From: CAYYKD01 sp964471825
Lineage (GTDB): Bacteria; Spirochaetota; GWE2-31-10; CAYYKD01
Assembly (NCBI GenBank): GCA_964471825.1
Contig: CAYYKD010000004.1
Location: forward strand, 62,001-126,000
Length of the DNA: 64,000 nt
Direction of reading: 5' to 3'
Under the pieces are notes generated by a model. That model made no database searches. It worked only from the letters and a program-made list of their open reading frames with translations, and was not told the origin of the DNA. Position numbers and translations under genes: made by a program. Shown piece after piece: positions 28,458 through 37,993 of the stretch; position 1 is the first letter of the stretch; each line of letters begins with the position of its first letter.

Positions 28458-30206
28458 ATCAACAGGCTAAAACGATTAAAGAAACAAATTTTTCATTATA
28501 TCCCCCACTTTATTATCGGTCTTTCAGCTTTAATTTTTGTTGACCTGCTGCAGCCCTACATTCCAAAAATTATCGGCGATGCAGTAGATATGCTTAATCA
28601 GGGTCAAGTGGCTACAGAAAAACTTCTCGATGTCGGACTCAAATTAATAGTTGTTGGATTTGTAATATTTATCGGACGAGTTGTTTGGCGATATTTTATC
28701 TTCGGTGCCGCTAGAAATATTGTTTACAGAACAGGCAACGACCTATACAATCACCTACAGACCCTGCCCCAAAACTATTTTATCAACCAAAAAACCGGTG
28801 ATCTGATGGCTAGATTCACAAGTGACCTTGATTCGTTGAGAATGGCTATCGGCCCCGGACTTATGATGGCAGTTGACGGCATAATTATGACAGGCTTTGT
28901 TCTGCTGAGTTCATTTCTATTTATAGACCCAATTCTCACTCTGGTTGCTATTATACCGTTGCCCATTATCGGTATAGGAGGATTTTTTTTTGGTAAATCG
29001 CTGCAAATTCGATTTAAAGAAAAACAAGAAGCATTTTCAAAATTAACTGATTTTATACTTGAGTCATTTAGCGGTATAAGAGTTATTAAGGCCTTTGTCA
29101 TGGAACCGGCACGATTAAAGGAATTCAACAAAGTTAATGATTTTACACGAGATAAAAATATAGCTGTCTCAAATGCAGTTGCTTTACTTTTCCCGCTTGT
29201 TGAGGTGATATCAGGACTAAGTTATTGTCTTGCAATTATCATTGGTGGCTATATGACAGTTAAGGGATACATTACGATCGGTAATTTTATCGCATTTAAT
29301 CAACTCATTGGACTTCTGATATGGCCCATGGTTGCGATCGGATGGTCATTAAATATTTTCTCCCAGGGAATTGCATCACTGGATAGAATTAACGCAGTAC
29401 TTGATCAAAAAAATGACATAATTGACGGCTACTTAACACCGCAAATCAATAATGATAAAATTGAGATAATAATTAAAGATCTTACATTCTCCTACCCCAA
29501 ATCTGATAGGATTATTTTAAATGGTATTAACCTCACAATCAATTCCGGTTGTTCAATAGGAATTACAGGGAGAACCGGAGCAGGAAAGACAGCTCTCATT
29601 GATCTTATAACACGCCTCTATGACCCGCCAAGAAATACGATATTTGTAAATGGTATAGATATTCTGGATATAAAAATTGCATATTTAAGAGCAACAATCG
29701 GCGTTGTTACACAAGAACACTACCTATTCTCCAAGTCGATCTCGGATAATATCCGATTATCCGATCCTGATGCCGATATAGAGGCAGTCGAATCCGCTTC
29801 AATAAAGGCCTCACTCCATGAAAATGTATCAAATTTTCCGGGAGGATACGATACTATAATTGGTGAGAAAGGGGTAACGCTCTCAGGCGGTCAGAAACAG
29901 AGACTGTCAATCGCAAGATCACTGCTGGGAAACCCCTCTGTTTTAATTTTTGATGATTCACTCTCTGCTGTTGACTCTGAAACAGAAGCACAGCTGCTTA
30001 ACTCTCTGAGAACTGAAAGAAAAGGGAAAACAACCATAATTATATCTCATCGGTTATCAGCAATAAGAAACTGTGATACAATAATTGTGCTAGACGAAGG
30101 AAAGATCGTTGAGTCCGGCATTCATAAGGAGCTTATTAAGACAAAAGGATTGTACCATAGTATGTTTAACAGACAACTAATTGAGAGTGAGATTGAAAAA
30201 GCATAG
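28458..30206 (+). CDS. ABC exporter subunit A of a heterodimer, non-canonical start codon
   Basis: This half-transporter has six membrane helices and an ATPase with Walker A GRTGAGKT, signature LSGGQKQR and a Walker B of VLIFDDSLSAVD, in which the catalytic Glu is Asp. That degenerate site is typical of one partner of heterodimeric multidrug-type exporters (YheI/BmrC-like). The first ATG (28590) lies after the first helix. The open frame continues upstream to a TGA at 28446 and encodes NRLKRLKKQIFHYI plus a full TM1, as in relatives. No ATG, GTG or TTG occurs in that stretch. ATC 28458 (7 nt after GAGG) or ATT 28455 is the likely start, giving about 582 residues, the family norm. Confidence 0.82.
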   Translation: MNRLKRLKKQIFHYIPHFIIGLSALIFVDLLQPYIPKIIGDAVDMLNQGQVATEKLLDVGLKLIVVGFVIFIGRVVWRYFIFGAARNIVYRTGNDLYNHLQTLPQNYFINQKTGDLMARFTSDLDSLRMAIGPGLMMAVDGIIMTGFVLLSSFLFIDPILTLVAIIPLPIIGIGGFFFGKSLQIRFKEKQEAFSKLTDFILESFSGIRVIKAFVMEPARLKEFNKVNDFTRDKNIAVSNAVALLFPLVEVISGLSYCLAIIIGGYMTVKGYITIGNFIAFNQLIGLLIWPMVAIGWSLNIFSQGIASLDRINAVLDQKNDIIDGYLTPQINNDKIEIIIKDLTFSYPKSDRIILNGINLTINSGCSIGITGRTGAGKTALIDLITRLYDPPRNTIFVNGIDILDIKIAYLRATIGVVTQEHYLFSKSISDNIRLSDPDADIEAVESASIKASLHENVSNFPGGYDTIIGEKGVTLSGGQKQRLSIARSLLGNPSVLIFDDSLSAVDSETEAQLLNSLRTERKGKTTIIISHRLSAIRNCDTIIVLDEGKIVESGIHKELIKTKGLYHSMFNRQLIESEIEKA

Positions 30207-30215
30207 AGGTCAAGA

Positions 30216-31997
30216 ATGCAAACAGAACTAAATGATGAAAACGATTTTCATAACAGCAATAATAGAATCAATAAAAAACTTCTTTCAAGAATGATAGAGT
30301 TTGCAAAACCTTTCAAAAAGGTACTGGCTATCTCTTTTTTTTTAATGCTGATCTACACAACACTTCAACTAATTAGACCATTGATTATAGGCAAGTCAAT
30401 AGACAAATTTATTAAGGATAATGGAACAGATCTGATAAACATTTTAATTGCAGGAGGTGTCTTTTTAGGAACAGTTATTGTTACATTTATAGTCAGATCA
30501 TTTAACAACTATATTCTTGGTGTCGCAGGGCAAAGGGTTATTCACAAGATAAGACTTGAGGTCTATGAAAAAATTATCCGAATGCCAATCAACTATTTTG
30601 ATAAAACTCAAGTGGGCAAACTTGTAACCAGGGCAACCAACGATATAGATACACTTAGTGAATCCTATACTGCTGTCTTTGTTGAAATAACTGCCAACAT
30701 AATACTTATGACCGGCACTCTCATAATACTAATTACCCTAAACCTAAAACTTGCCCTAGCCGCCTTCTCTGTTCTTCCATTAATTGTTATATCAGCAATC
30801 ATATTTAGAAAGTTTGCACTGGAAAATTTTCGTAAAATACGAGTTGCACTTTCTGCACTTAATACATTTTTGTCTGAACATATCCAAGCTATGAAAATTA
30901 TCAGATTATTCAATGTCGGCAATCAAAAGGAGCGAGAATTCAAGGATGTAAATTCGACGCTTAACAAGGCTTATATCAATGAGGTTAATATATTTGGCCT
31001 TTTTAGACCATCTATCCACCTGTTCCATACAATCTCTACTGCAATTGTAATTGTCTATGGCGGTCAAATGATCAATGCCGGCACAGAAACATTTGGAGGT
31101 CTATTTATATTTTTTTACTGCCTGGGACTATTTTTCTTCCCGATAAATGAGATGGCTGAATATTTTGGTGTTATTCAATCAGCAACCGCCTCTGCCGAAC
31201 GAATCTTTGAGATCCTAAAATTGGAGGACGAATCAATTAGTAACGGAACTGAAAAGATCAACCAATTCAAGGGGCAGATAGAGTTTGAAAATGTATGGTT
31301 TGCATACAAAGATGATGAATGGGTACTTAAGGATATCAGTTTTAAAATTGAACAGGGGTCAAAGGTAGCATTTGTCGGTGCAACCGGTTCAGGCAAGTCA
31401 ACTATTGTTCAATTGATACTCGGATTCTACAAGATACAGAAAGGACGAATACTCATAGACGGAATAGATATGGAGTTGATAGAGAAGTCATCTCTAAGAA
31501 ATCACATAGGGATGGTTATGCAGGATGTATTTCTATTTGGCGGAACTATTAAAGATAATATCTCTCTGAGAAATCCCGCTATAACAGATGATGATATTGA
31601 GAAATATTCAACCTTTGTGAATGCTGATAAATTTATTAACTCACTTCCTGACGGATACAACAGCCCTGTTGTTGAACGAGGATTAAACTTTTCAAATGGA
31701 CAACGACAACTAATATCTTTTGCAAGAGCATTATCATTTAATCCATCACTTATTATACTTGACGAGGCTACAGCCAGTATAGACTCAGTAACCGAAAATC
31801 TTATTCGAGATGCTATTGATCGAATGATTAAAGATAGGACTGCAATTATGATCGCCCACAGACTCTCAACCATAAGAGATGCGGATATCATTATTGTAAT
31901 CCATAAGGGAACTATAAGGGAGTCAGGAACACATAATGAGCTTTTATCTCAGAAGGGCCTATATCACAACCTTATAATGGCAAAAGGTATAACATAA
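30216..31997 (+). CDS. ABC exporter subunit B of a heterodimer
   Basis: The 593-residue half-transporter has six membrane helices and an intact ATPase: Walker A GATGSGKST, Walker B LIILDEATASID with the catalytic Glu, and H-loop IAHRLST. Its signature motif is altered to FSNGQRQL. With the partner gene 9 bp upstream, the two halves give one canonical and one degenerate nucleotide site, as in BmrCD/TM287-288 exporters. The substrate (drug, lipid or peptide) is unknown. AGAGGTC precedes the ATG. Confidence 0.88.
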   Translation: MQTELNDENDFHNSNNRINKKLLSRMIEFAKPFKKVLAISFFLMLIYTTLQLIRPLIIGKSIDKFIKDNGTDLINILIAGGVFLGTVIVTFIVRSFNNYILGVAGQRVIHKIRLEVYEKIIRMPINYFDKTQVGKLVTRATNDIDTLSESYTAVFVEITANIILMTGTLIILITLNLKLALAAFSVLPLIVISAIIFRKFALENFRKIRVALSALNTFLSEHIQAMKIIRLFNVGNQKEREFKDVNSTLNKAYINEVNIFGLFRPSIHLFHTISTAIVIVYGGQMINAGTETFGGLFIFFYCLGLFFFPINEMAEYFGVIQSATASAERIFEILKLEDESISNGTEKINQFKGQIEFENVWFAYKDDEWVLKDISFKIEQGSKVAFVGATGSGKSTIVQLILGFYKIQKGRILIDGIDMELIEKSSLRNHIGMVMQDVFLFGGTIKDNISLRNPAITDDDIEKYSTFVNADKFINSLPDGYNSPVVERGLNFSNGQRQLISFARALSFNPSLIILDEATASIDSVTENLIRDAIDRMIKDRTAIMIAHRLSTIRDADIIIVIHKGTIRESGTHNELLSQKGLYHNLIMAKGIT

Positions 31998-32274
31998 AGG
32001 TATATCATAATATGTTAGTTGCAAGAGCCGTTCGTTATATCAATTGCTGTGATTATACCGCATCAATACTCATTTTTATGAGAGTGTCAAAATATTCGAG
32101 ATAACTTAGACATTTCAATTGTTTTTATATATACCATTACTTATGCTGAAATCTTTCGAGGCTTTTTCATCAAACTTTTTGATATAATCATCTAAACAAT
32201 TTGCCTTTTAAGATTTTTTTTAGTATATATCTATTTTACAAATCTAAGTATTAACAAATAAAATGGGGGCTTAT
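31998..32274. other. Intergenic region before mcsA
   Basis: No gene is seen. It holds a half copy of the dispersed repeat (TTGCAAGAGCC at 32022-32032), a small hairpin CTCAT/ATGAG near 32070-32083 and the promoter at 32201-32229. A CtsR-type operator (tandem GGTCAAA heptads) was looked for and not seen. Confidence 0.5.
32201..32229 (+). promoter_or_regulatory. Putative promoter of the mcsA-mcsB-clpC cluster
   Basis: TTGCCT (32201-32206), a 17-bp spacer and TATATA (32224-32229). Confidence 0.4.
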
Positions 32275-32796
32275 ATGATATGTGATGTTTGTAAACAACG
32301 CCCATCTCTGATAGTAGTCCAAGAAATTCGCGGATCAACAATAAATGAACTGAACCTCTGTCTTTCCTGTGCTTCTAATTATGGTTTTAAACCAACGAAG
32401 GAACAATCTGATGGCGGGGTTTTTGACCTTCTCTCCGGTATAGTCGGCAGTCTACAACATGCACATGATATAGCCCTTAAAAACCTATCTGCCTTAAGCT
32501 GTCCTGTTTGCGGTTTAACAGGCTCTGAGCTTGTTGAGGGTGGAATCACCGGCTGTAGAAACTGTTTTTCAGTCTTTGATAAGATAATTGATCATAATAT
32601 AATCTCATATAACAAAACACTTCACTATATGGGTAGGTTGCCTGACGGACTAGGTAAGATGAAGGAAAATAGAATAAAGATCCGTACTCTGAAGAAGGAA
32701 TTAAAGGAACATGTTATATACGAACGATACAAAGAGGCTGCTACAATTAGAGATCAGATTAATAAGCTTAAAGGAGTTAGTAAAACAATAAAATGA
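32275..32796 (+). CDS. mcsA: McsA-like zinc-finger activator with UVR motif
   Basis: In Firmicutes McsA binds and activates the arginine kinase McsB in the ClpC stress system. This protein of about 173 residues begins MICDVCKQRPSLIVVQEI with paired zinc motifs (CDVC...CLSC), a second set CPVCGLTGSELVEGGITGCRNC, and a C-terminal UVR helix pair (ELKEHVIYERYKEAATIRDQINKL). The ATG at 32275 is preferred over 32263 because a G-rich ribosome-binding site (GGGGG) precedes it and McsA proteins begin MxCxxC. It overlaps mcsB by 4 nt. Confidence 0.85.
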   Translation: MICDVCKQRPSLIVVQEIRGSTINELNLCLSCASNYGFKPTKEQSDGGVFDLLSGIVGSLQHAHDIALKNLSALSCPVCGLTGSELVEGGITGCRNCFSVFDKIIDHNIISYNKTLHYMGRLPDGLGKMKENRIKIRTLKKELKEHVIYERYKEAATIRDQINKLKGVSKTIK

Positions 32797-33800
32797 CAAA
32801 TTCAGTCTATTTAAATTCTATCTTTAATTCTTCACTGACAGTTACAAGAAATATTGACAAGTTCAACTTTACAACAAAACTTAACAACGATAATAAAAAA
32901 AAAGTTGAAGAGCTTATACTTGATATTATTAACAAAAATGCGGATACAATAAACCTATACGACTTAACTGACGGCAACCCGGTCCTGCGATCTATCCTAT
33001 ATGAGGCAGGTCTAATTAATCGTGAGATCTTTGCTGCAAAAGAGGGTAAGCTGGCCGTATTAGATAAATTTAATGTTGCATTGGGTATAAACATTTTTGA
33101 TCATATAACAATGTATTCATCCGCCGAAGATTTTGAATTAGCATTTATTTCAAAGGAAATATATAGGTTTGAGGAACTAATAGGCAGATCTATTAATTAC
33201 GCAGCACATAGTAAATATGGTTATCTCTCACCCTCTATTAAGTCTACAGGACTCGGTTTAACTGCAGAAGTTAAGGTTTTTTTACCGGGGCTGTCTGCTC
33301 TGGAAGATGCCGATATGAAATTTGCAGATTTAAAGAAAAAGGGATATGAGTTGATAAAAGTCATCCCGTTTGAAGGGGTAAAATCTTCATTTTATTCAAT
33401 AAAATCATCTTTGAATTATGGTATTTCTGAAGAATCGCTTTTATCAAGATTTGAGCAGGGTGTCAGATCTATAATTGATATGGATAGAGACATTCTAAAG
33501 AAGAAATTTAATAATGAAACTTTATCGATAACCGATACTATATACAGAAGTTACGGTATTTTAAGATATGCCAGAACCCTAACCTATGATGAGGCGTTAA
33601 CTCATCTTGACAATCTGAGAGTAGGGTTGATTGTTGGGGTAGATCCATTAGGTAGAATTGAACTTAACAGACTTCAAAAAGAGATCAACCTGGGTCATCT
33701 TTCAAAACTGATTACAGGGAAATCCTTAACTGAAGAGGTAGCCAGAGCAGAGGCTGTCAGAGCAGTTATAGATCCCGATAGCACTTTACCGGAGAGTTAA
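32793..33800 (+). CDS. mcsB: McsB homologue with degenerate kinase active site
   Basis: The 335-residue protein aligns with Bacillus McsB protein-arginine kinase along its length, for example YGYLSPSIKSTGLGLTAEVKVFLPGL, IYRSYGILRYARTL and LDNLRVGLIVGV. The catalytic motifs are eroded. SSRIR is VTRNI, NEEDH is NIFDH (100-104) with the catalytic Glu lost, Cys167 is Ser148, the following TGLRAS Arg is Thr157, and RGxYGEGSE is KSSFYSIKS. The C-terminal domain, which in McsB docks phosphoarginine and ClpC, is better kept. A non-catalytic adaptor role is the natural inference. The frame is intact and coupled to mcsA; it is followed by clpC after 1 bp. Confidence 0.78.
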   Translation: MTNSVYLNSIFNSSLTVTRNIDKFNFTTKLNNDNKKKVEELILDIINKNADTINLYDLTDGNPVLRSILYEAGLINREIFAAKEGKLAVLDKFNVALGINIFDHITMYSSAEDFELAFISKEIYRFEELIGRSINYAAHSKYGYLSPSIKSTGLGLTAEVKVFLPGLSALEDADMKFADLKKKGYELIKVIPFEGVKSSFYSIKSSLNYGISEESLLSRFEQGVRSIIDMDRDILKKKFNNETLSITDTIYRSYGILRYARTLTYDEALTHLDNLRVGLIVGVDPLGRIELNRLQKEINLGHLSKLITGKSLTEEVARAEAVRAVIDPDSTLPES

Positions 33801-33801
33801 T

Positions 33802-36276
33802 ATGTTTAATAAAGGTTTTACAGCAAGGGCAAATAGGGTTATAAAGGTTCTCTCACAAGAAGAGGCTAAGAGGTTTAATTCAGACTCAGTTCAAACTGAA
33901 CATCTTATACTTGCAATTCTGAGGGAAGAAGATGGCGTGGCAGTAAAGTCATTATTAACACTTGGTGTTGATATTAAGGAGTTTGTTCTTGACATTGCAG
34001 ATACAATTCCTAAGAAGGATGGACCTGTATATCTGGGAGATGTACCTCACTCACCTGTTGTTCATGAGATACTTGAAATAGCTGCAGAAGAGGCTAGATC
34101 TATGGGACATTCATATATTGGCACAGAACATATTTTTCTTGCCGCAATGGTTTCCCCTTTTTCATTGATAACAAATATGCTTGAAGATCTAGACATAGTT
34201 CCAAATAAATTTAGAGAGGCTATAGTTAAGGTTATCGGTTTTGGTAGAATATCAGTCAAAAAAGAGATAGTTAAAAAAACCCCTATGCTTGATGAGTTTG
34301 GCAGAGATCTAACAGCACTGGCATCTAAGGGCAAACTAGATAAGGTTATCGGCCGTGATATGGAGATCCAGAGAGTACTTCAGATTCTCTCAAGAAGAAC
34401 AAAAAACAATCCGGTGTTGATAGGTGTTCCGGGAGTCGGTAAGACAGCAATAGTTGAGGGGATTGCTCAAAGGATCGTTGATTATAATGTCCCTGACACA
34501 CTGGCCGGTAAACGGATAGTCTCACTTGATCTTGGACAGCTTATCGCAGGGACTAAGTACCGTGGCGAGTTTGAGGAACGCCTAAAAAAAGTGATGAAAG
34601 AGATAACAGAGGTAAATAACATTGTATTATTTATTGACGAGCTACACACAATAATCGGAGCCGGTGCAGCAGAGGGAACAGTTGATCTATCAAATATGCT
34701 TAAGCCTGCACTTTCTCGAGGTGAGATACAGTGTATTGGAGCAACAACAATAAATGAGTATAGAAAATATATTGAAAAAGATGCAGCACTTGAACGAAGA
34801 TTTCAATCTGTTTTTGTAGATGAACCCGGTATAGAGGATACCTGTAGAATACTGCATGGTATAAAACATCTTTATGAGGCACACCACAATGTTCATTTTA
34901 CAGATGATGCAATTGAATATGCAGCCCTGCTAAGCGAACGATATATTGCAGATAGATTTCTACCGGACAAAGCGATTGATCTGATGGATGAGACAGGTGC
35001 TAAGGCAAGGCTTAATAATTCAGAGAAACCCGATGAGTTAAATGAAATTGAAAAAGAGATAGCAAAATTAAATTCTGAGAAGGCAAGACTAATAAAAGAG
35101 CAATCTTTTGAAGAATGTGAGATACTAAAAAATGAGATCGATATTTTATCATCTAAGAAGGAACGGATTGCAAGTGCATGGAAAAAAAAGTCGCTTGATG
35201 AAAAGTTTATAGTTGATAAAAACAGCATTGCAGAGATTGTATCAAATATTACTAAGATCCCCGTATCAAGGTTGCAGGAGTCAGAGTCAATTCGTCTTGT
35301 AAATATGGAATATTCGTTACAATCATCGATTGTTGGTCAGATGCCTGCTGTCAAGTCTGTATGTGCAGCAGTAAGAAGATCAAGACTTGGCCTTGGTTCA
35401 AAGAAGAGACCTCTGGGTTCATTTATATTTCTAGGCCCAACAGGTGTCGGAAAAACCGAGTTAGCAAAGAAGGTCTCTGAGTTTCTTTTTGGTGATACAG
35501 ATTCACTTATTAGAATAGATATGTCAGATTTTATGGAAAAACACAATGTTTCAAGACTTGTTGGTGCACCTCCGGGATATATCGGATATGAAGAGGGTGG
35601 ACTGCTAACCGAGAAAATAAGGAGAAGGCCATATTCTGTTCTATTACTTGATGAGATAGAGAAGGCACATCCGGATGTATTTAATATATTACTCCAAATA
35701 CTTGAGGAGGGGGAAATTGCCGATAACCTCGGACACACAGTTTCCTTTAGAAATACTATAATTATTATGACCAGTAATGTCGGAGCAAGAGAGATAAATA
35801 AGGAAAGCTCATTTGGTTTTGGAGGGGGAGATCCGGCTGCAAGCGAGAGAGATGTCAAAAACCTTGCCATGGGTGAATTAAAACGCATTTTCAATCCCGA
35901 ATTTATCAACAGAGTAGATGAAATCGTCGTATTTAAACCGCTACAAAAGGATGATCTCAAGCAGATACTTGACATTATGTTTAAAGAAACAACGGAGAGT
36001 CTGTCAGAACACAAGATAGATATTATAATGACAGAAGAGGCAAGAGATATTATTGTAGAAAGGGACTATGAAAAAAGGTTTGGAGCCAGACCTTTGAGAA
36101 GAGCTATTCAAACTATGATCTCTGATCCGCTCTCAATAGAGATACTGAGCGGAAAAATTAAAGATGGTTGTAATGTTATCGTTAGAGGTGTTGAAGGCGA
36201 ATTGGTCTTTGATATATCAGAAAAGAAAAACGAACAAAAAACACGAAAAAAGAGGGTAACCTCAGCAAAAGGTTAG
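33802..36276 (+). CDS. clpC: AAA+ unfoldase ClpC
   Basis: The 824-residue Clp/Hsp100 ATPase feeds substrates to the ClpP protease in the cytosol. Domains in order: Clp N-domain repeats (about 1-145), AAA1 with GVPGVGKT and Walker B LFIDELHTIIGAG, a middle domain containing a UVR-like segment (about 420-460), AAA2 with GPTGVGKTELAK and LLLDEIEKAHPDV, and the C-terminal D2-small domain. The middle-domain length fits ClpC rather than ClpB. It sits directly after mcsB-like, reproducing the Firmicutes mcsA-mcsB-clpC order but without ctsR. Confidence 0.95.
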   Translation: MFNKGFTARANRVIKVLSQEEAKRFNSDSVQTEHLILAILREEDGVAVKSLLTLGVDIKEFVLDIADTIPKKDGPVYLGDVPHSPVVHEILEIAAEEARSMGHSYIGTEHIFLAAMVSPFSLITNMLEDLDIVPNKFREAIVKVIGFGRISVKKEIVKKTPMLDEFGRDLTALASKGKLDKVIGRDMEIQRVLQILSRRTKNNPVLIGVPGVGKTAIVEGIAQRIVDYNVPDTLAGKRIVSLDLGQLIAGTKYRGEFEERLKKVMKEITEVNNIVLFIDELHTIIGAGAAEGTVDLSNMLKPALSRGEIQCIGATTINEYRKYIEKDAALERRFQSVFVDEPGIEDTCRILHGIKHLYEAHHNVHFTDDAIEYAALLSERYIADRFLPDKAIDLMDETGAKARLNNSEKPDELNEIEKEIAKLNSEKARLIKEQSFEECEILKNEIDILSSKKERIASAWKKKSLDEKFIVDKNSIAEIVSNITKIPVSRLQESESIRLVNMEYSLQSSIVGQMPAVKSVCAAVRRSRLGLGSKKRPLGSFIFLGPTGVGKTELAKKVSEFLFGDTDSLIRIDMSDFMEKHNVSRLVGAPPGYIGYEEGGLLTEKIRRRPYSVLLLDEIEKAHPDVFNILLQILEEGEIADNLGHTVSFRNTIIIMTSNVGAREINKESSFGFGGGDPAASERDVKNLAMGELKRIFNPEFINRVDEIVVFKPLQKDDLKQILDIMFKETTESLSEHKIDIIMTEEARDIIVERDYEKRFGARPLRRAIQTMISDPLSIEILSGKIKDGCNVIVRGVEGELVFDISEKKNEQKTRKKRVTSAKG

Positions 36277-36281
36277 GTAAG

Positions 36282-36788
36282 ATGGATATAAATCTCAAAA
36301 TTTATGATAATATTGATATTCTATTGATCTGCGGTTTACCCGGATCGGGTAAGTCGTATTTTGCTAAGCAACATTTTGAATCATCAGATCGGAAAAGAAT
36401 TAACCGTGCCGAGATAAGGCGTTTGTTGTATGAGATGTCTCATTTCGGTAAGGAATGGCATGAATCTGATTATAGCGAAACAGACGAAGTTCTGGTTAAA
36501 CATGTCGAGAAGAAAATTATCGAACACCACCTTCATCACAACATCAAGGTACTTATTGACAATACAAGTGTTACAAAACTCTCTAGAAAGTACTATCTAG
36601 AGATTGCTAAAGCCACAAAAAAAACAATTGCGGTCATTTTTATAAATACACCTATCCAGGTATGTCTGCAGAGAAACAGACAGCGAACTGACAAAAAACC
36701 TGAAAATGTAATTTCGAATCTCTTTGCATCGATTGAAATCCCTGATACTCGAGAGGGGTTTAATAATTCAACAATTTTTACAGGTTGA
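36282..36788 (+). CDS. P-loop kinase (AAA_33 / polynucleotide-kinase type)
   Basis: The 168-residue protein has Walker A GLPGSGKSYFAK at the N-terminus, an NRAEIRRLL substrate-type helix, KVLIDNTSVTKLSRKYYLEIAK (Walker B-like with the DNT motif) and a lid QRNRQRTDKKP. This pattern is shared by the kinase domain of T4 polynucleotide kinase and related small kinases. The substrate is not known. It follows clpC by 5 bp in the same operon, and AGGTAAG precedes the start. Confidence 0.75.
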   Translation: MDINLKIYDNIDILLICGLPGSGKSYFAKQHFESSDRKRINRAEIRRLLYEMSHFGKEWHESDYSETDEVLVKHVEKKIIEHHLHHNIKVLIDNTSVTKLSRKYYLEIAKATKKTIAVIFINTPIQVCLQRNRQRTDKKPENVISNLFASIEIPDTREGFNNSTIFTG

Positions 36789-36854
36789 TTATTAATTAAA
36801 ACTGTGTTAATATCCGTCTTGAGTTTTAGATCGAAATATATTAGGAAAATAGAT

Positions 36855-37920
36855 ATGAAAAAAAATATAGCTGTAATATTTGGCGGAGAGTCGGTTGAAC
36901 ATGATGTGTCAGTAATCTCCGGAATGCAAGTAGTAGAAAATGCCGACAGAACTAGATTTAATATATTTCCACTCTATATAGACAAATCAGGACAATGGTA
37001 TAATGACAAAAAATTAAATGATATCAACACATATAGAGAGTTCAAAAAATATTCCTCCAAACTAAAGAAGTATTATCCATCAAATAAAAAAGAGAATGGT
37101 AATATTCTATTAAATATGGACTGTGCTGTAATATGTTGTCACGGATCATATGGTGAAGATGGTACACTGCAGGGGTTATTAAACCATCTAAAGATACCTT
37201 ACACTTCAAGCGGCGTGCTTGGCTCCTCGTCTGGGATGGATAAGGTTGTAATGAAGCAGATTTTTAAAGGAATGTCACTTCCGATTGTTCCCTATATATG
37301 GTTTAATGGTTCCTCATATAAGTCAGATAATAAGTTGATAATTGAAAAAGCTGAAAAAGATTTGAGATATCCTATGATTGTAAAACCTGCAAATCTTGGA
37401 TCTTCAATTGGAATAGGGATAGCAGATAATAGAGATGAATTACATAGAGCAATAGAGGTAAGTCTCTGCTACGATGAAAGAATTATAATAGAATCCGCAT
37501 TAAATAATAGTCGTGATATTAACTGCTCTGCTATGAAGAGGGGAAATAGGATTGTCATTAGTACAACTGAGGAACCAATTAAGATAAAAACACTTCTATC
37601 ATTCGATGATAAATACCTTCAAAACAGATCAAAAAACGGTATGAAGGGGATGACCAGAAAAATGCCCTCAGATATACCTGACTCTTCAATTAGATTAATC
37701 GAGGAGATAACTGAAAGCGTATATGATAATATGGATTGCCGCGGAGTCGTAAGAATCGACTATCTCTATGATGATAACAGTAAGGCACTATATATTAACG
37801 AGATAAACACTATCCCCGGTTCGCTTAGTTTTTATCTATGGGAAAAGAGTGGAATATCATTTAAAGAGTTAATCAGTATCTTAGTTGATGAATCGATCGA
37901 TTACTTTAACAAGAACTCAA
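36855..37920 (+). CDS. ddl: D-alanine-D-alanine ligase, 3' end in gap
   Basis: This ATP-grasp enzyme makes the D-Ala-D-Ala dipeptide of peptidoglycan. Motifs: IFGGESVEHDVSVISG at the N-terminus, CHGSYGEDGTLQGLL, the ATP-grasp core PMIVKPANLGSSIGI, and INEINTIPGSLSFYLW near the C-terminus. The ATG at 36855 begins the conserved MKKNIAVIFGG; an upstream in-frame TTG would add a non-conserved 17-residue tail. The sequence enters a 10-N gap at 37921 around residue 355, which is about where Ddl ends, so the stop is unresolved but little is missing. Confidence 0.92.
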
Positions 37921-37930
37921 NNNNNNNNNN
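37921..37930. other. Assembly gap (10 N)
   Basis: Ten undetermined bases at the 3' end of ddl. The real distance between ddl and the ketosynthase gene is unknown. Confidence 0.98.
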
Positions 37931-37993
37931 CAAAACCCGGAGCAGGAATTAAAAAATTAAGATCATAGAAAAAATAGTCATTAAAGAGATTGT

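Noticed and set aside
28445..28545. ATG at 28445 as the start of the ABC exporter.
   Set aside because: It is in another frame, gives a short non-conserved peptide ending at a stop and does not encode TM1.
32001..32274. CtsR operator upstream of mcsA.
   Set aside because: No tandem GGTCAAA-type heptads were found by eye.
35337..36014. Minus-strand open frame inside clpC.
   Set aside because: It lies opposite highly conserved AAA2 coding sequence and has no independent support.
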